Shown here piece by piece: positions 35,775-43,820 of a DNA stretch of 64,000 bases (the first letter of the stretch is position 1; every line of letters begins with the position of its first letter). The stretch lies in the NCBI GenBank assembly GCA_039725955.1, contig CP091034.1, positions 3,038,001 through 3,102,000 of the forward strand, given 5' to 3'. The position numbers and the translations under genes are program-made. Source of the DNA: Sinorhizobium sp. B11. Its GTDB lineage: Bacteria > Pseudomonadota > Alphaproteobacteria > Rhizobiales > Rhizobiaceae. The notes under the pieces were generated by a model. It did not search any database. It saw only the letters and a program-made list of their open reading frames with translations, and was not told the origin of the DNA.

Positions 35775-36680
35775 ATGGAACAGAGAATGACCGCATTGAC
35801 CTGGGGCCTGCTTGCCCTGCTCGGTCTCATCTGGGGCGGCTCCTTCTTCTTCGCGCGCATTGCCGTCATCGAGGTGCCGCCGCTCACGCTCGTCTTCCTG
35901 CGCCTTTCGATTGCAGCCCTTGCGCTGCATATCTATATCGCCGGCCGTTTCGGCATCTACCCGCTCTTGAGGAGCCGCTGGCGCGAATTCCTCGTCCTCG
36001 GCATCCTCAACAACGCCCTGCCTCATGCGCTGATATTCTTCGGCCAGACGCGCATCGGCGCCGGCCTCGCCTCCATTCTCAATGCCACGACGCCGATCTG
36101 GACGGTGTTGATCGCCAATTACCTGACATCGGATGAGAAGCTCTCTTCGGCCAAGATCATCGGCTGCCTGACCGGCCTGCTCGGCACGGCCGTGCTGATC
36201 GGCCCCAGTGTCGCCGCTCGTGGCGATCTGCCAGTGTGGGCACTGCTTCTGCCGGTGATCGCCGCAATCTCCTACGGATTTGCTGCAACCTACGGCAAGC
36301 GGTTCCGGGGCATCGCACCGCCGGTTATTGCCGCCGGGCAGATGACGGCCTCCTCGCTGGTCGCGTTGCCGCTATCGCTCGTCATGGATCACCCCTGGAC
36401 GCTCGCCATCCCATCGGGCAACGCGATCGCCGCGATCCTGGCAATCGCCCTCCTGTCGACGGCCCTGGGCTATATTCTCTATTTCCGCATCATGGCAGTA
36501 GCGGGCGCGACCAATACGTCGCTGGTGACACTGCTCGTACCCCCGAGCGCGATCCTCCTCGGCTTCCTGTTCCTTGGGGAACGGCTGGAGACAACCGAGA
36601 TCGCCGGCATGGCGCTGATCGGCCTCGGGCTAATCATACTCGATGGGCGCATCTATAGCCGCTCACGCGCCCTCGCCTGA
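35775..36680 (+). CDS. EamA family (DMT) transporter
   Basis: Ten-helix drug/metabolite transporter of 301 residues made of two EamA repeats. LGLIWGGSFFFARIA in helix 1, SILNATTPIWTVLIA in helix 4 and SLVTLLVPPSAILLGFLFLGERL in helix 9 are typical. The substrate is unknown; relatives export amino acids or purines. The ATG of MEQRMTALTW follows GGGAGG by 7 bases. It stands alone between the MltB-like gene and a small membrane peptide gene. Confidence 0.88.
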   Translation: MEQRMTALTWGLLALLGLIWGGSFFFARIAVIEVPPLTLVFLRLSIAALALHIYIAGRFGIYPLLRSRWREFLVLGILNNALPHALIFFGQTRIGAGLASILNATTPIWTVLIANYLTSDEKLSSAKIIGCLTGLLGTAVLIGPSVAARGDLPVWALLLPVIAAISYGFAATYGKRFRGIAPPVIAAGQMTASSLVALPLSLVMDHPWTLAIPSGNAIAAILAIALLSTALGYILYFRIMAVAGATNTSLVTLLVPPSAILLGFLFLGERLETTEIAGMALIGLGLIILDGRIYSRSRALA

Positions 36681-36909
36681 AAGGACTATGCTGCAGCGCG
36701 CCATTCTTCCGCCAAAAGCATGAATCCCGATGCGCGGTATGTAACAAAGTGTTAAATTTTGAGAGCGTGATTTTCCGATTAAATTTCAGAAACTTACCGG
36801 ATCGGCTCTAGACTTATCCACTGCCCTCTTCGGCAGTGCAGCACAAGAAGCGCTTCCCAACTAACACATTTCCGACATATTATTAGCTGGTTAACGCGAG
36901 GAGGCAGAC

Positions 36910-36987
36910 ATGGGACTTACGCAATCCTTGAATGTCCTGTTGGTCAGTGCAGCGTTCGCATTCGTCGTATCCATGCTCTTCATTTGA
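36910..36987 (+). CDS. 25-residue single-helix membrane peptide
   Basis: A 26-codon frame with ATG placed 5 bases after a perfect AGGAGG ribosome binding site. The product begins MGLTQSLNVLLV and continues with about 20 hydrophobic residues to a Phe-Ile end, so it is a single membrane helix with almost no soluble part. It is followed 60 bases later by a strong terminator, which makes a complete monocistronic unit. The function is unknown. It is too short for most gene finders. Confidence 0.65.
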   Translation: MGLTQSLNVLLVSAAFAFVVSMLFI

Positions 36988-37047
36988 GCGGGTGCGAAGC
37001 GTAAAGACTGAAATACCGAACTCCTGAAACAATCAGCCCCAGATATT

Positions 37048-37081
37048 GAAAAGCGCATGCCCCGCCCGGCATGCGCTTTTC
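37048..37081. terminator. Bidirectional terminator
   Basis: A perfect 14-bp stem (37048-37061 with 37068-37081), 6-base loop, with AAAA and TTTT at the stem ends, so it can work on both strands. It serves the small membrane peptide gene (plus) and metF (minus, ending at 37105). Confidence 0.88.
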
Positions 37082-37104
37082 CTTTGCCACGGGCGACTGT
37101 CGGA

Positions 37105-38007
37105 TCAGGCGGCCGCCCCGGCGCTTCTGGCCGTCTGGCGCGAGAGGCCGAGATTGTCTAGAACGGCAGAGACCAGCGGAGCGCGGTTCATCGTATAAAG
37201 ATGGAATTCGTGCAGACCGCGACGCACGAGATCTTCGATCTGCTCGGCTGCGACATCGGCGGCAACCTTGGCCCGCTCCTCCGGCTTCTCCTCATACCCG
37301 TCAAAGCGCTCGTCGAGGAAGGCCGGGATGATCGTGCCGCAGGCGCCGGCAAAGCGCTTCAGCTGCGTCAGGTTCTGGATCGGCATGATACCAGGTACGA
37401 CAGGGATCTTGACGCCGGCCGCACGCACCTTTTCAAGGTAGCGCTCGAAATTGTCATTGTCGAAGAAGAACTGCGTCAGAGCGCGATCGGCGCCATTGTC
37501 GGCCTTCCGCTTCAGCATCTCGATATCGGCCGCCTGGTCGCGGCTTTCAGGGTGCTTTTCCGGATAGGCCGAGACGGAGATCTCGAAATCGCCGATCTGC
37601 TTGAGGCCGGCCACCAGTTCGGCTGCGTTGGCGTAACCACCCGGATGCGGCTGGTACGGCGCACCAACGCCGCCAGGCGCATCACCGCGCAGTGCCACGA
37701 AGTGCGTAACGCCTGCCTTGCGGAAGCTGTCGACCACCTGATGCGTCTCTTCCTTGGTGGCGCTGACGCAGGTCAGGTGCGAGGCTGTTGCAAGCGGTGT
37801 GTCGGTCAGGAAGCGCGTGACCGTGGAAAGCGTCGGCGCCTTGGTGGTGCCGCCGGCACCATAGGTCACGGATACGAATTCCGGGTTCCAGTCCTGCAGC
37901 TCGCGGACCGTGTTCCAGAGCTGGCCCTCCATCTCCTCGGACTTCGGCGGGAAGAACTCGAAGGAGATCGCGATATCGCGGCGGCGAGCGTCGTTGTTCT
38001 GGGTCAT
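37105..38007 (-). CDS. metF: 5,10-methylenetetrahydrofolate reductase MetF
   Basis: FAD enzyme that reduces methylene-THF to methyl-THF, the methyl donor for methionine synthase. The 300-residue TIM barrel shows SFEFFPPKSEEME with the catalytic Glu, VSVTYGAGGTTK, LTCVSATKEE, ALRGDAPGG, FFFDNDNFERY and PGIMPIQNLTQL. Its ATG directly abuts the stop of the upstream ArsR-methyltransferase gene (TAAATG), so the two are one operon. Confidence 0.95.
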   Translation of the reverse strand: MTQNNDARRRDIAISFEFFPPKSEEMEGQLWNTVRELQDWNPEFVSVTYGAGGTTKAPTLSTVTRFLTDTPLATASHLTCVSATKEETHQVVDSFRKAGVTHFVALRGDAPGGVGAPYQPHPGGYANAAELVAGLKQIGDFEISVSAYPEKHPESRDQAADIEMLKRKADNGADRALTQFFFDNDNFERYLEKVRAAGVKIPVVPGIMPIQNLTQLKRFAGACGTIIPAFLDERFDGYEEKPEERAKVAADVAAEQIEDLVRRGLHEFHLYTMNRAPLVSAVLDNLGLSRQTARSAGAAA

Positions 38008-39033
38008 TTATTCTCTCCCGGCAAATGTAGGTATGGCGCCTTCGCTCTCCAGCGAGGCCATCAGGCGCCTCGGGTCGCGCGCGAGCCAGATCGTGACCGT
38101 GAGGCCCTTCTCGCCCTGCTGACCCGGATGAAGATCGACGACCTGCTCGACATCCAGCCCCGCCTTGCGCACCCATTCCGACATGGCCTGATGCGAGAAG
38201 CCGAGACGGACATGGGCATGCTCGTCGCGAAGATATTCAAGGCCGTGCGGCGCCAGGTCGATGATGACAAGGCGACCGCCCGGCCGCAGCATGCGCGCAG
38301 CTTCGGTGATCGCGATCTCGGGCTGGTCGAAAAAATGCAGCACCTGGTGGATCGTCACCAGATCGAAGTCCTGCCCCTCGAAAGGCAGATTGAGGATATC
38401 GGCGTGGCGTACCGAAGCCGTGGTGATGCGGGACTTGTCGAGATTGGCGCGTGCCACACTCAGCATGTCGCGGCTGGCATCGACGCCAATTGCCCGGCGA
38501 TAGCGGCCGGAGAGAAGCTCCAGCATGCGGCCGGTGCCGGTGCCGAGATCGAGCAGGGAATCGATCGGATTGCTGCCGAGCAGCTTGATGACGGCGGCAT
38601 CCACCTCTTCATCCGCCGCATGCAGGCGGCGAAGCTCGTCCCATTCGGCAGCGTTACGGCTGAAATAGGCCTGCGCACGCTCGGCGCGGTGGCGTTTGAC
38701 GGAGGCAAGACGCTCGCCGTCCCGCTGTACGACCGGATCGTTTTCGGAGACATGCTTCAGGAGGTTACGCACCAGCGCTGCGGCCTTGCCCTCATGCGCC
38801 AGCCGGAAATAGGCCCAGGCGCCCTCCTGATAGCGATCGATGAGCTCTGCCTCGCCGAGCAGCTTCAGGTGCCGCGAGATGCGGGGTTGGGATTGGCCCA
38901 GGATTTCCGTAAGATCGGTAACGGTGAGATCACCTGCCGCCAGCAGCGCCAGCAGCCGCAGGCGCGTCGGTTCGCCGGCCGCCTTCAAGACGTCCACCAG
39001 CGCATCCAGTCCAAGCCTCAGGGGTTCGCTCAT
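38008..39033 (-). CDS. ArsR-type regulator fused to SAM methyltransferase domain
   Basis: Protein of 341 residues with an N-terminal winged helix of the ArsR family (about 5-95: EPTRLRLLALLAAGDLTVTDLTEILGQSQPRISRHLKLL) and a C-terminal class I methyltransferase-like domain (about 145-300) with the SAM motif LLDLGTGTGRML and LVIIDLAPHG. No metal-binding Cys pair of metal-sensing ArsR proteins is seen. With metF immediately downstream and a 16-bp palindrome just upstream, it probably senses SAM or S-adenosylhomocysteine and controls methionine cycle genes; that is inference. Whether it still methylates anything is open. Confidence 0.88.
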   Translation of the reverse strand: MSEPLRLGLDALVDVLKAAGEPTRLRLLALLAAGDLTVTDLTEILGQSQPRISRHLKLLGEAELIDRYQEGAWAYFRLAHEGKAAALVRNLLKHVSENDPVVQRDGERLASVKRHRAERAQAYFSRNAAEWDELRRLHAADEEVDAAVIKLLGSNPIDSLLDLGTGTGRMLELLSGRYRRAIGVDASRDMLSVARANLDKSRITTASVRHADILNLPFEGQDFDLVTIHQVLHFFDQPEIAITEAARMLRPGGRLVIIDLAPHGLEYLRDEHAHVRLGFSHQAMSEWVRKAGLDVEQVVDLHPGQQGEKGLTVTIWLARDPRRLMASLESEGAIPTFAGRE

Positions 39034-39051
39034 ATTCTACCCAATCAAGAT

Positions 39052-39067
39052 ATAAAGATATCTTTAT
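39052..39067. promoter_or_regulatory. 16-bp perfect palindromic operator
   Basis: ATAAAGATATCTTTAT is a perfect palindrome 19-34 bases upstream of the ArsR-methyltransferase start, with one more matching pair outside it. Dimeric ArsR proteins bind such sites, so this is the likely autoregulatory operator for the arsR-metF operon. Confidence 0.7.
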
Positions 39068-39159
39068 GTGATTTGGGCAGCTGAGGCAAGCGGCATTTCA
39101 CCGAATTGCGAACTTGCCTGTGCTGATCGCGCCAACAGAAGGGAAGATCGCGAGGCATC

Positions 39160-39188
39160 AAAAAAGCCCCGGAACAGCCGGGGCTTTT
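39160..39188 (-). terminator. Rho-independent terminator after ettA
   Basis: An 11-bp stem (39162-39172 with 39178-39188) and 5-base loop, followed on the minus strand by six T residues. It begins 19 bases past the ettA stop. Confidence 0.88.
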
Positions 39189-39207
39189 GAAAGCGGTGAA
39201 GAACCGA

Positions 39208-40857
39208 TCAGCGCGTCAGGCGCTTGTGAGCCTGGCTGCCCGGGTTCAAGGCATCAGGGCCGAGGCGGCGAACCTTGTCCTGCTCGTAGTCCTCGAAGTT
39301 GCCTTCGAACCATTCGACATGGCCCTCGCCTTCAAAGGCGAGGATGTGTGTCGCCAGACGGTCGAGGAACATGCGATCGTGGCTGATGATGATGGCGCAA
39401 CCGGCAAATGCTTCCAGCGCGCTTTCCAGCGCACCGAGCGTTTCCGTGTCGAGGTCGTTGGTCGGTTCGTCGAGCAGCAGCACGTTGCCGCCGGCCTTCA
39501 GCATCTTGGCAAGGTGAACGCGGTTGCGCTGACCACCCGAGAGATTGCCGACCTTCTGCTGCTGATCACCGCCCTTGAAGTTGAAGGCGCCGCAATAGGC
39601 ACGCGAATTCATGTCGAACTTGCCGAGCTTGATGATTTCGGCGCCGCCGGAGATTTCCTCCCAGACGGTCTTGTTGCCGTCGAGCGCGTCGCGGCTCTGG
39701 TCGACATAACCGAGATGTACGGTTTCGCCGATGCGGACCGAACCGGCATCCGGCTTTTCCTGACCGGTGATCATCTTGAACAGCGTCGTCTTGCCGGCGC
39801 CGTTCGGACCGATGATACCGACGATGCCGCCCGGCGGCAGCTTGATCGACAGATCGTTGATCAGCGTGCGGCCTTCGAAGCCCTTGGTGATGCCTTCCAT
39901 CTCGATGACGACCTGGCCGAGGCGTTCGCTGACCGGGATGATGATCTGCGCGTCGCCCGGACGCTGCTTTTCGGCGGCCTCAACCAGCTGCTCGTAGGAC
40001 TTGATACGCGCCTTCGACTTGGCCTGACGGGCCTTCGGGCTGGAAGCAATCCATTCCTGTTCGCGGCTGATCGCCTTCTGGCGGCCGGCTTCTTCGCGGT
40101 TTTCCTGCAGCATGCGCTTAGCCTTCGCCTGCAGGTAGGCCGAGTAGTTGCCTTCGTAGGGAATGCCGCGGCCGCGGTCGAGTTCGAGGATCCAGCCGGT
40201 AACGTTGTCCAGGAAGTAGCGGTCGTGGGTAATCATCATCACGGCGCCCGGATAGTCGCGCAGGTGCTTTTCGAGCCAGGCGATGGTTTCGGCGTCCAGA
40301 TGGTTGGTCGGTTCGTCGAGCAGCAGCAGGTCCGGCTGCGAGAGCAGAAGGCGGCAGAGCGCGATACGACGGCGTTCACCACCCGACAGGCTGGTGACTT
40401 CGGCGTCGCGCGGCGGGCAGCGCAGCGCTTCCATCGCCATCTCGACCTGGCTTTCCAGATCCCAGAGATTCTGGCTGTCGATGATGTCCTGAAGCTTGGC
40501 GCCCTCTTCCGCCGTCTCGTCGGAATAGTTCATCATCAGTTCGTTGTAGCGATCGACGATCGCCGTCTTGGAAGCAACGCCTTCCATGACGTTTTCGAAC
40601 ACCGTCTTGTTCGGATCGAGCTTCGGCTCCTGCTCCAGGTAGCCGACCGTCGCACCTTCGGCGAGCCAGGCTTCGCCAGTATATTCCTTGTCCTGGCCGG
40701 CAATGATGCGCAGCACAGTGGACTTACCGGCGCCGTTCGGGCCGAGAATACCGATCTTTGCATCGGGATAGAAGGAAAGATGGATGTTCTCGAGGATCTT
40801 CTTATTGCCATAGGCCTTGTTGAGGCCGGACATATGATAGATGAACTGACGTGCCAT
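39208..40857 (-). CDS. ettA: Energy-dependent translational throttle EttA (ABC-F)
   Basis: Ribosome-associated ABC-F ATPase of 549 residues that gates entry into elongation according to the ATP/ADP ratio. Two ABC domains have Walker A GPNGAGKST (39-47) and GPNGAGKTT, signatures LSGGERRR and LSGGQRNR, and Walker B LLLLDEPTNHLD and VLLLDEPTNDLD. The linker after domain 1 holds the P-site tRNA-interaction motif region (AKRMLQENREEAGRQKA), and the arm is short as in EttA. No membrane segments are present. Confidence 0.93.
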   Translation of the reverse strand: MARQFIYHMSGLNKAYGNKKILENIHLSFYPDAKIGILGPNGAGKSTVLRIIAGQDKEYTGEAWLAEGATVGYLEQEPKLDPNKTVFENVMEGVASKTAIVDRYNELMMNYSDETAEEGAKLQDIIDSQNLWDLESQVEMAMEALRCPPRDAEVTSLSGGERRRIALCRLLLSQPDLLLLDEPTNHLDAETIAWLEKHLRDYPGAVMMITHDRYFLDNVTGWILELDRGRGIPYEGNYSAYLQAKAKRMLQENREEAGRQKAISREQEWIASSPKARQAKSKARIKSYEQLVEAAEKQRPGDAQIIIPVSERLGQVVIEMEGITKGFEGRTLINDLSIKLPPGGIVGIIGPNGAGKTTLFKMITGQEKPDAGSVRIGETVHLGYVDQSRDALDGNKTVWEEISGGAEIIKLGKFDMNSRAYCGAFNFKGGDQQQKVGNLSGGQRNRVHLAKMLKAGGNVLLLDEPTNDLDTETLGALESALEAFAGCAIIISHDRMFLDRLATHILAFEGEGHVEWFEGNFEDYEQDKVRRLGPDALNPGSQAHKRLTR

Positions 40858-40965
40858 GCTGGGATGCTCCGGGCGGAAACTTGAAATCGTGGCCGCTATG
40901 TAGGCGAAACCACGCCCGCGGGCAACGCCGAAACCCTGTTTCGTCAGGATTTCGGCATGTTTCCG

Positions 40966-41703
40966 TCAGAAGCCGGCTGCATCCACAAGGCCTTCGTCAC
41001 AGCCGAAGGACGTCTGCCCTGCCCCTTGGATCAGCCCACCGAGACCCTTCTCCTTCGCTTGGGCCGAAACGGCATCCTGCGAAAGTCCGATCGTCAGTTC
41101 GCTGATCACGCGCTTGTTGCCGACGCGCCGGCAGCTCATCTTCACGCGGTCGCTGGCACCGGCCCCAAAGCTCTTGTCGAAAGCCGCCTTGATCGCTTCG
41201 GATTTCAGCGTCTTGCCGACATTGGCGGCAAAGAGATCGCGCACGGCCGAAGCATTGAGATCGCCCATCAGGTGGATAGCAGTCGCAAAATAATCATCGG
41301 CACTCATCTTGGTGCACGTGCCGTGTTTGATCCATTCATGTCGTTCGAGCCCGGATTGCGTGCCGGGCATTGCCTTGTCGAGAGCGGTCTTCGTCTCGGC
41401 CGTAAGGTCTACTGCCGGCAGGTCCGTCCACTGGCCGTCCTTGTCGGCGGCCTTCTGCTCGGCAGGCACGCCGCAATAATCCTGGCGCATCGGCCACAGA
41501 CCGTGGAGAGAAAAGTTGGTGGCATCATAGCGCTCGCCGCTCTGCGTGGCGCATTCGGCCTTCTTCTGATTGGTCTGGCAGAATGCCGGCTGCCAGCTTG
41601 CGGCGAGAATGAAGCGCGTTCGCCCGCTTTCTTCGGCGGATACGGAGCCGACAGACGACAGCGAGAGGAACAGGATGGAAACCGAGAGTAGAAACTTGAC
41701 CAT
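40966..41703 (-). CDS. Secreted ribonuclease T2
   Basis: Extracytoplasmic endoribonuclease of 245 residues. A signal peptide (residues 1-23, ending SVSA) is followed by the T2 fold with both active-site segments: CAS1 FSLHGLWP (64-71, His67) and CAS2 HEWIKHGTC (122-130, His127). Several Cys residues (42, 51, 77, 130) suggest disulfides. I start at MVKFLLSV; longer in-frame starts place extra residues before the signal peptide. A likely role is scavenging of RNA for phosphate or nucleosides. Confidence 0.92.
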   Translation of the reverse strand: MVKFLLSVSILFLSLSSVGSVSAEESGRTRFILAASWQPAFCQTNQKKAECATQSGERYDATNFSLHGLWPMRQDYCGVPAEQKAADKDGQWTDLPAVDLTAETKTALDKAMPGTQSGLERHEWIKHGTCTKMSADDYFATAIHLMGDLNASAVRDLFAANVGKTLKSEAIKAAFDKSFGAGASDRVKMSCRRVGNKRVISELTIGLSQDAVSAQAKEKGLGGLIQGAGQTSFGCDEGLVDAAGF

Positions 41704-41872
41704 TATTAGCCCCGAAATAGTTCCGACAAAGAACAATACAAGAACAAACAAGCACGAAGCCGTGACTTGCGCAACCCTGAATCGCAGCAGGAAGCACGCT
41801 TTCTCGTGTATGAGCGACGCCGCAATATTGCATTTGCCTTGATATCTGGTCTTTTGGGCCCGGGAGGAATGC

Positions 41873-42817
41873 ATGTTTTCCGAGACATTGCGGCTTCAAA
41901 ACGCCGGGGCTTCGCTTGCCTGCCACTACCAGCCTGCAGAAGGACGAGTGCAAGCTATCCTGATGATTTCACACGGGCTTGCCGAACATTCGCGTCGCTA
42001 CCAGCGCTTTGCCGAGGCCATGGCGGCAAGAGGCTATCACGTTTATGCGCATGACCATCGCGGCCATGGCGAGACAACCGCATCCGATGCGCCGCTCGGC
42101 CGCTTTGCGAGACGCAACGGCATCGAACACGTCGTCAGCGATATCGCCGCCGTGCACAGCTTCGCCACGGGCCGTCACCCCGGCCTGCCCGTCATTCTGT
42201 TCGGCCACTCGATGGGCGGCCTGATCGCACTCAATGCCGCAGCCGATCTTGCCGGCCGTTTCGCCGCCGTCGCCATCTGGAATTCGAATTTCGCCGTCGG
42301 CCTTTCCGGCCGCGCCGCGCAGGCGATCCTGCTTGCCGAGCGCGCGCTGAAGGGCTCCGACGTGCCGAGTGACATGCTGCCAAGGTTGACATTTTCCGCC
42401 TGGGGCAAGTCCGTCCCCAATCATCGGACGGAGTTCGACTGGCTGTCGCGCGATCCGGCCGAGGTCGATGCCTATATCGCCGATCCGCTTTGCGGTTTCG
42501 ATGCTTCGGTATCGCTGTGGTTGGACGTCTTCGCCCTCACCTTCCGCGGCATCGCGAAGGAACAACTCGCCAGACTGCCGAAGGACATACCGATCCACCT
42601 GGTCGGCGGTGGAAAGGACCCGGCTACCAACAATGGAAAAGCTGTGCTCTGGCTGTCAGAGCGTTTGAAAAGCCAGGGCTTCTCCCGTATCAGCACTGAG
42701 ATATATCAGGACATGCGGCATGAGACGCTGAACGAAATCGGCGCCGGCGCGGCAATAGCGGATTTGGCCGACTGGTGCGACGAGGCGATCCGCAACGGTC
42801 CGGAGCGAAAGGACTGA
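41873..42817 (+). CDS. Alpha/beta hydrolase, lysophospholipase/monoacylglycerol lipase-like
   Basis: Serine hydrolase of 314 residues in the PldB/Hydrolase_4 family. ISHGLAEHSRRY forms the oxyanion region, the nucleophile is in VILFGHSMGGLIAL (GXSXG), and DMRHETLNE supplies the catalytic His; an Asp near LVGGGKDPATNN completes the triad. It probably cleaves monoacylglycerols or lysophospholipids. A GGGAGGA site precedes the ATG. It heads a plus-strand operon: one base separates it from the next gene. Confidence 0.88.
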   Translation: MFSETLRLQNAGASLACHYQPAEGRVQAILMISHGLAEHSRRYQRFAEAMAARGYHVYAHDHRGHGETTASDAPLGRFARRNGIEHVVSDIAAVHSFATGRHPGLPVILFGHSMGGLIALNAAADLAGRFAAVAIWNSNFAVGLSGRAAQAILLAERALKGSDVPSDMLPRLTFSAWGKSVPNHRTEFDWLSRDPAEVDAYIADPLCGFDASVSLWLDVFALTFRGIAKEQLARLPKDIPIHLVGGGKDPATNNGKAVLWLSERLKSQGFSRISTEIYQDMRHETLNEIGAGAAIADLADWCDEAIRNGPERKD

Positions 42818-42818
42818 G

Positions 42819-43775
42819 ATGACAAGCCCGAGCTATACTCCCCATCAAGCCTCCTCCGAAGTGACCTTCGGCCTGCTTTTCATGCTGCTCTCGGTGCTGA
42901 TTTCGCCGCTGATCGACATCTTCTCGAAGCTCGCAACGGCAACGATCTCGTCCACCGAGGTCGCCGCCTTCCGCTTTGTCATCCAGTCGCTCACCATGCT
43001 GCCTATCGTCTTTCTCCGCGGCGCCAAGATCCAGTTCTCACTGAAGCAGAGCTGGTATCATGCAATCCGCGGCGCCATGGTCACGACGTCGATGATAAGC
43101 TTCGTCACCACGCTGAAGGTCATGGCGGTTGCCGATGCGATCGCCATCTTCTTCGTCGAGCCGATCATTCTGACGATCCTCGGCAGCATCTTCCTGAAGG
43201 AGACCATCGGCTGGCGCCGCTACAGCGCCTGCGCCGTCGGCTTCCTCGGCGCCATGCTGATCATCCAGCCGAGCTTCGAAGAGGTCGGCTATATCGCGCT
43301 TCTTCCTGTCGTCAGCGCCTTCTGTATCGCCGTCTTCGCGCTGATGACACGCGTGCTCTCGCACCGGGAAGATCCCTGGGCCATGCAGTTCCAGACCGGC
43401 CTCTGGGGCATCTTCTTCTGCGCCGTCATCCTGTTCTTCGGTTATGGCAGCGGTTCCAACATCATCGACATCACCATGCCCGATCTCCCCGCCTTCGGCT
43501 ACCTGCTGGGTACGGGCATCGCCGCCGCCATCACCGGCATCCTCGCCGCCTATGCCTATCGCGCCGCACCGGCTTCGACGCTGGCACCGCTGCAATATCT
43601 GGAAATCGTTTCGGCCACCGCCTTTGCCTGGCTGGTCTTCGGCGATTTCCCGGATGCACTGAAATGGCTCGGCATCCTCATCGTCATCGCGTCGGGCCTC
43701 TACATCATCTGGCGTGAGCAGCGCTTTGCTTCCAAACCCGTATCCGATACATCTGAGGCAACGCGGGCGCCCTGA
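42819..43775 (+). CDS. EamA family (DMT) transporter
   Basis: Ten-helix drug/metabolite transporter of 318 residues with two EamA repeats. Helix 1 begins after a 20-residue cytoplasmic lead; VADAIAIFFVEPIILTILGSIFLKE marks the end of repeat 1 and LAPLQYLEIVSATAFAWLVFGDFPD the end of repeat 2, a pattern seen in S-adenosylmethionine/riboflavin-type EamA proteins. The substrate is unknown. It is one base after the hydrolase and 45 before the CoA transferase, so it belongs to this operon. Confidence 0.87.
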   Translation: MTSPSYTPHQASSEVTFGLLFMLLSVLISPLIDIFSKLATATISSTEVAAFRFVIQSLTMLPIVFLRGAKIQFSLKQSWYHAIRGAMVTTSMISFVTTLKVMAVADAIAIFFVEPIILTILGSIFLKETIGWRRYSACAVGFLGAMLIIQPSFEEVGYIALLPVVSAFCIAVFALMTRVLSHREDPWAMQFQTGLWGIFFCAVILFFGYGSGSNIIDITMPDLPAFGYLLGTGIAAAITGILAAYAYRAAPASTLAPLQYLEIVSATAFAWLVFGDFPDALKWLGILIVIASGLYIIWREQRFASKPVSDTSEATRAP

Positions 43776-43820
43776 AATCCGACAGCCATGGGAGAAGCCC
43801 GGGAGGAAACTGGGAGGAAC

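Noticed and set aside
36819..36838. CACTGCC/GGCAGTG hairpin considered as a terminator after the EamA gene
   Set aside because: It has no T tract and lies 140 bases past the stop, nearer the small peptide gene; it may only be leader structure.
37201..39084. Plus-strand frame of 627 codons opposite metF and the ArsR fusion gene
   Set aside because: Both minus-strand genes carry intact family motifs; the opposite frame has none.
39187..40884. Plus-strand frame of 565 codons opposite ettA
   Set aside because: EttA is complete with both ABC domains on the minus strand; the antisense frame is a shadow.
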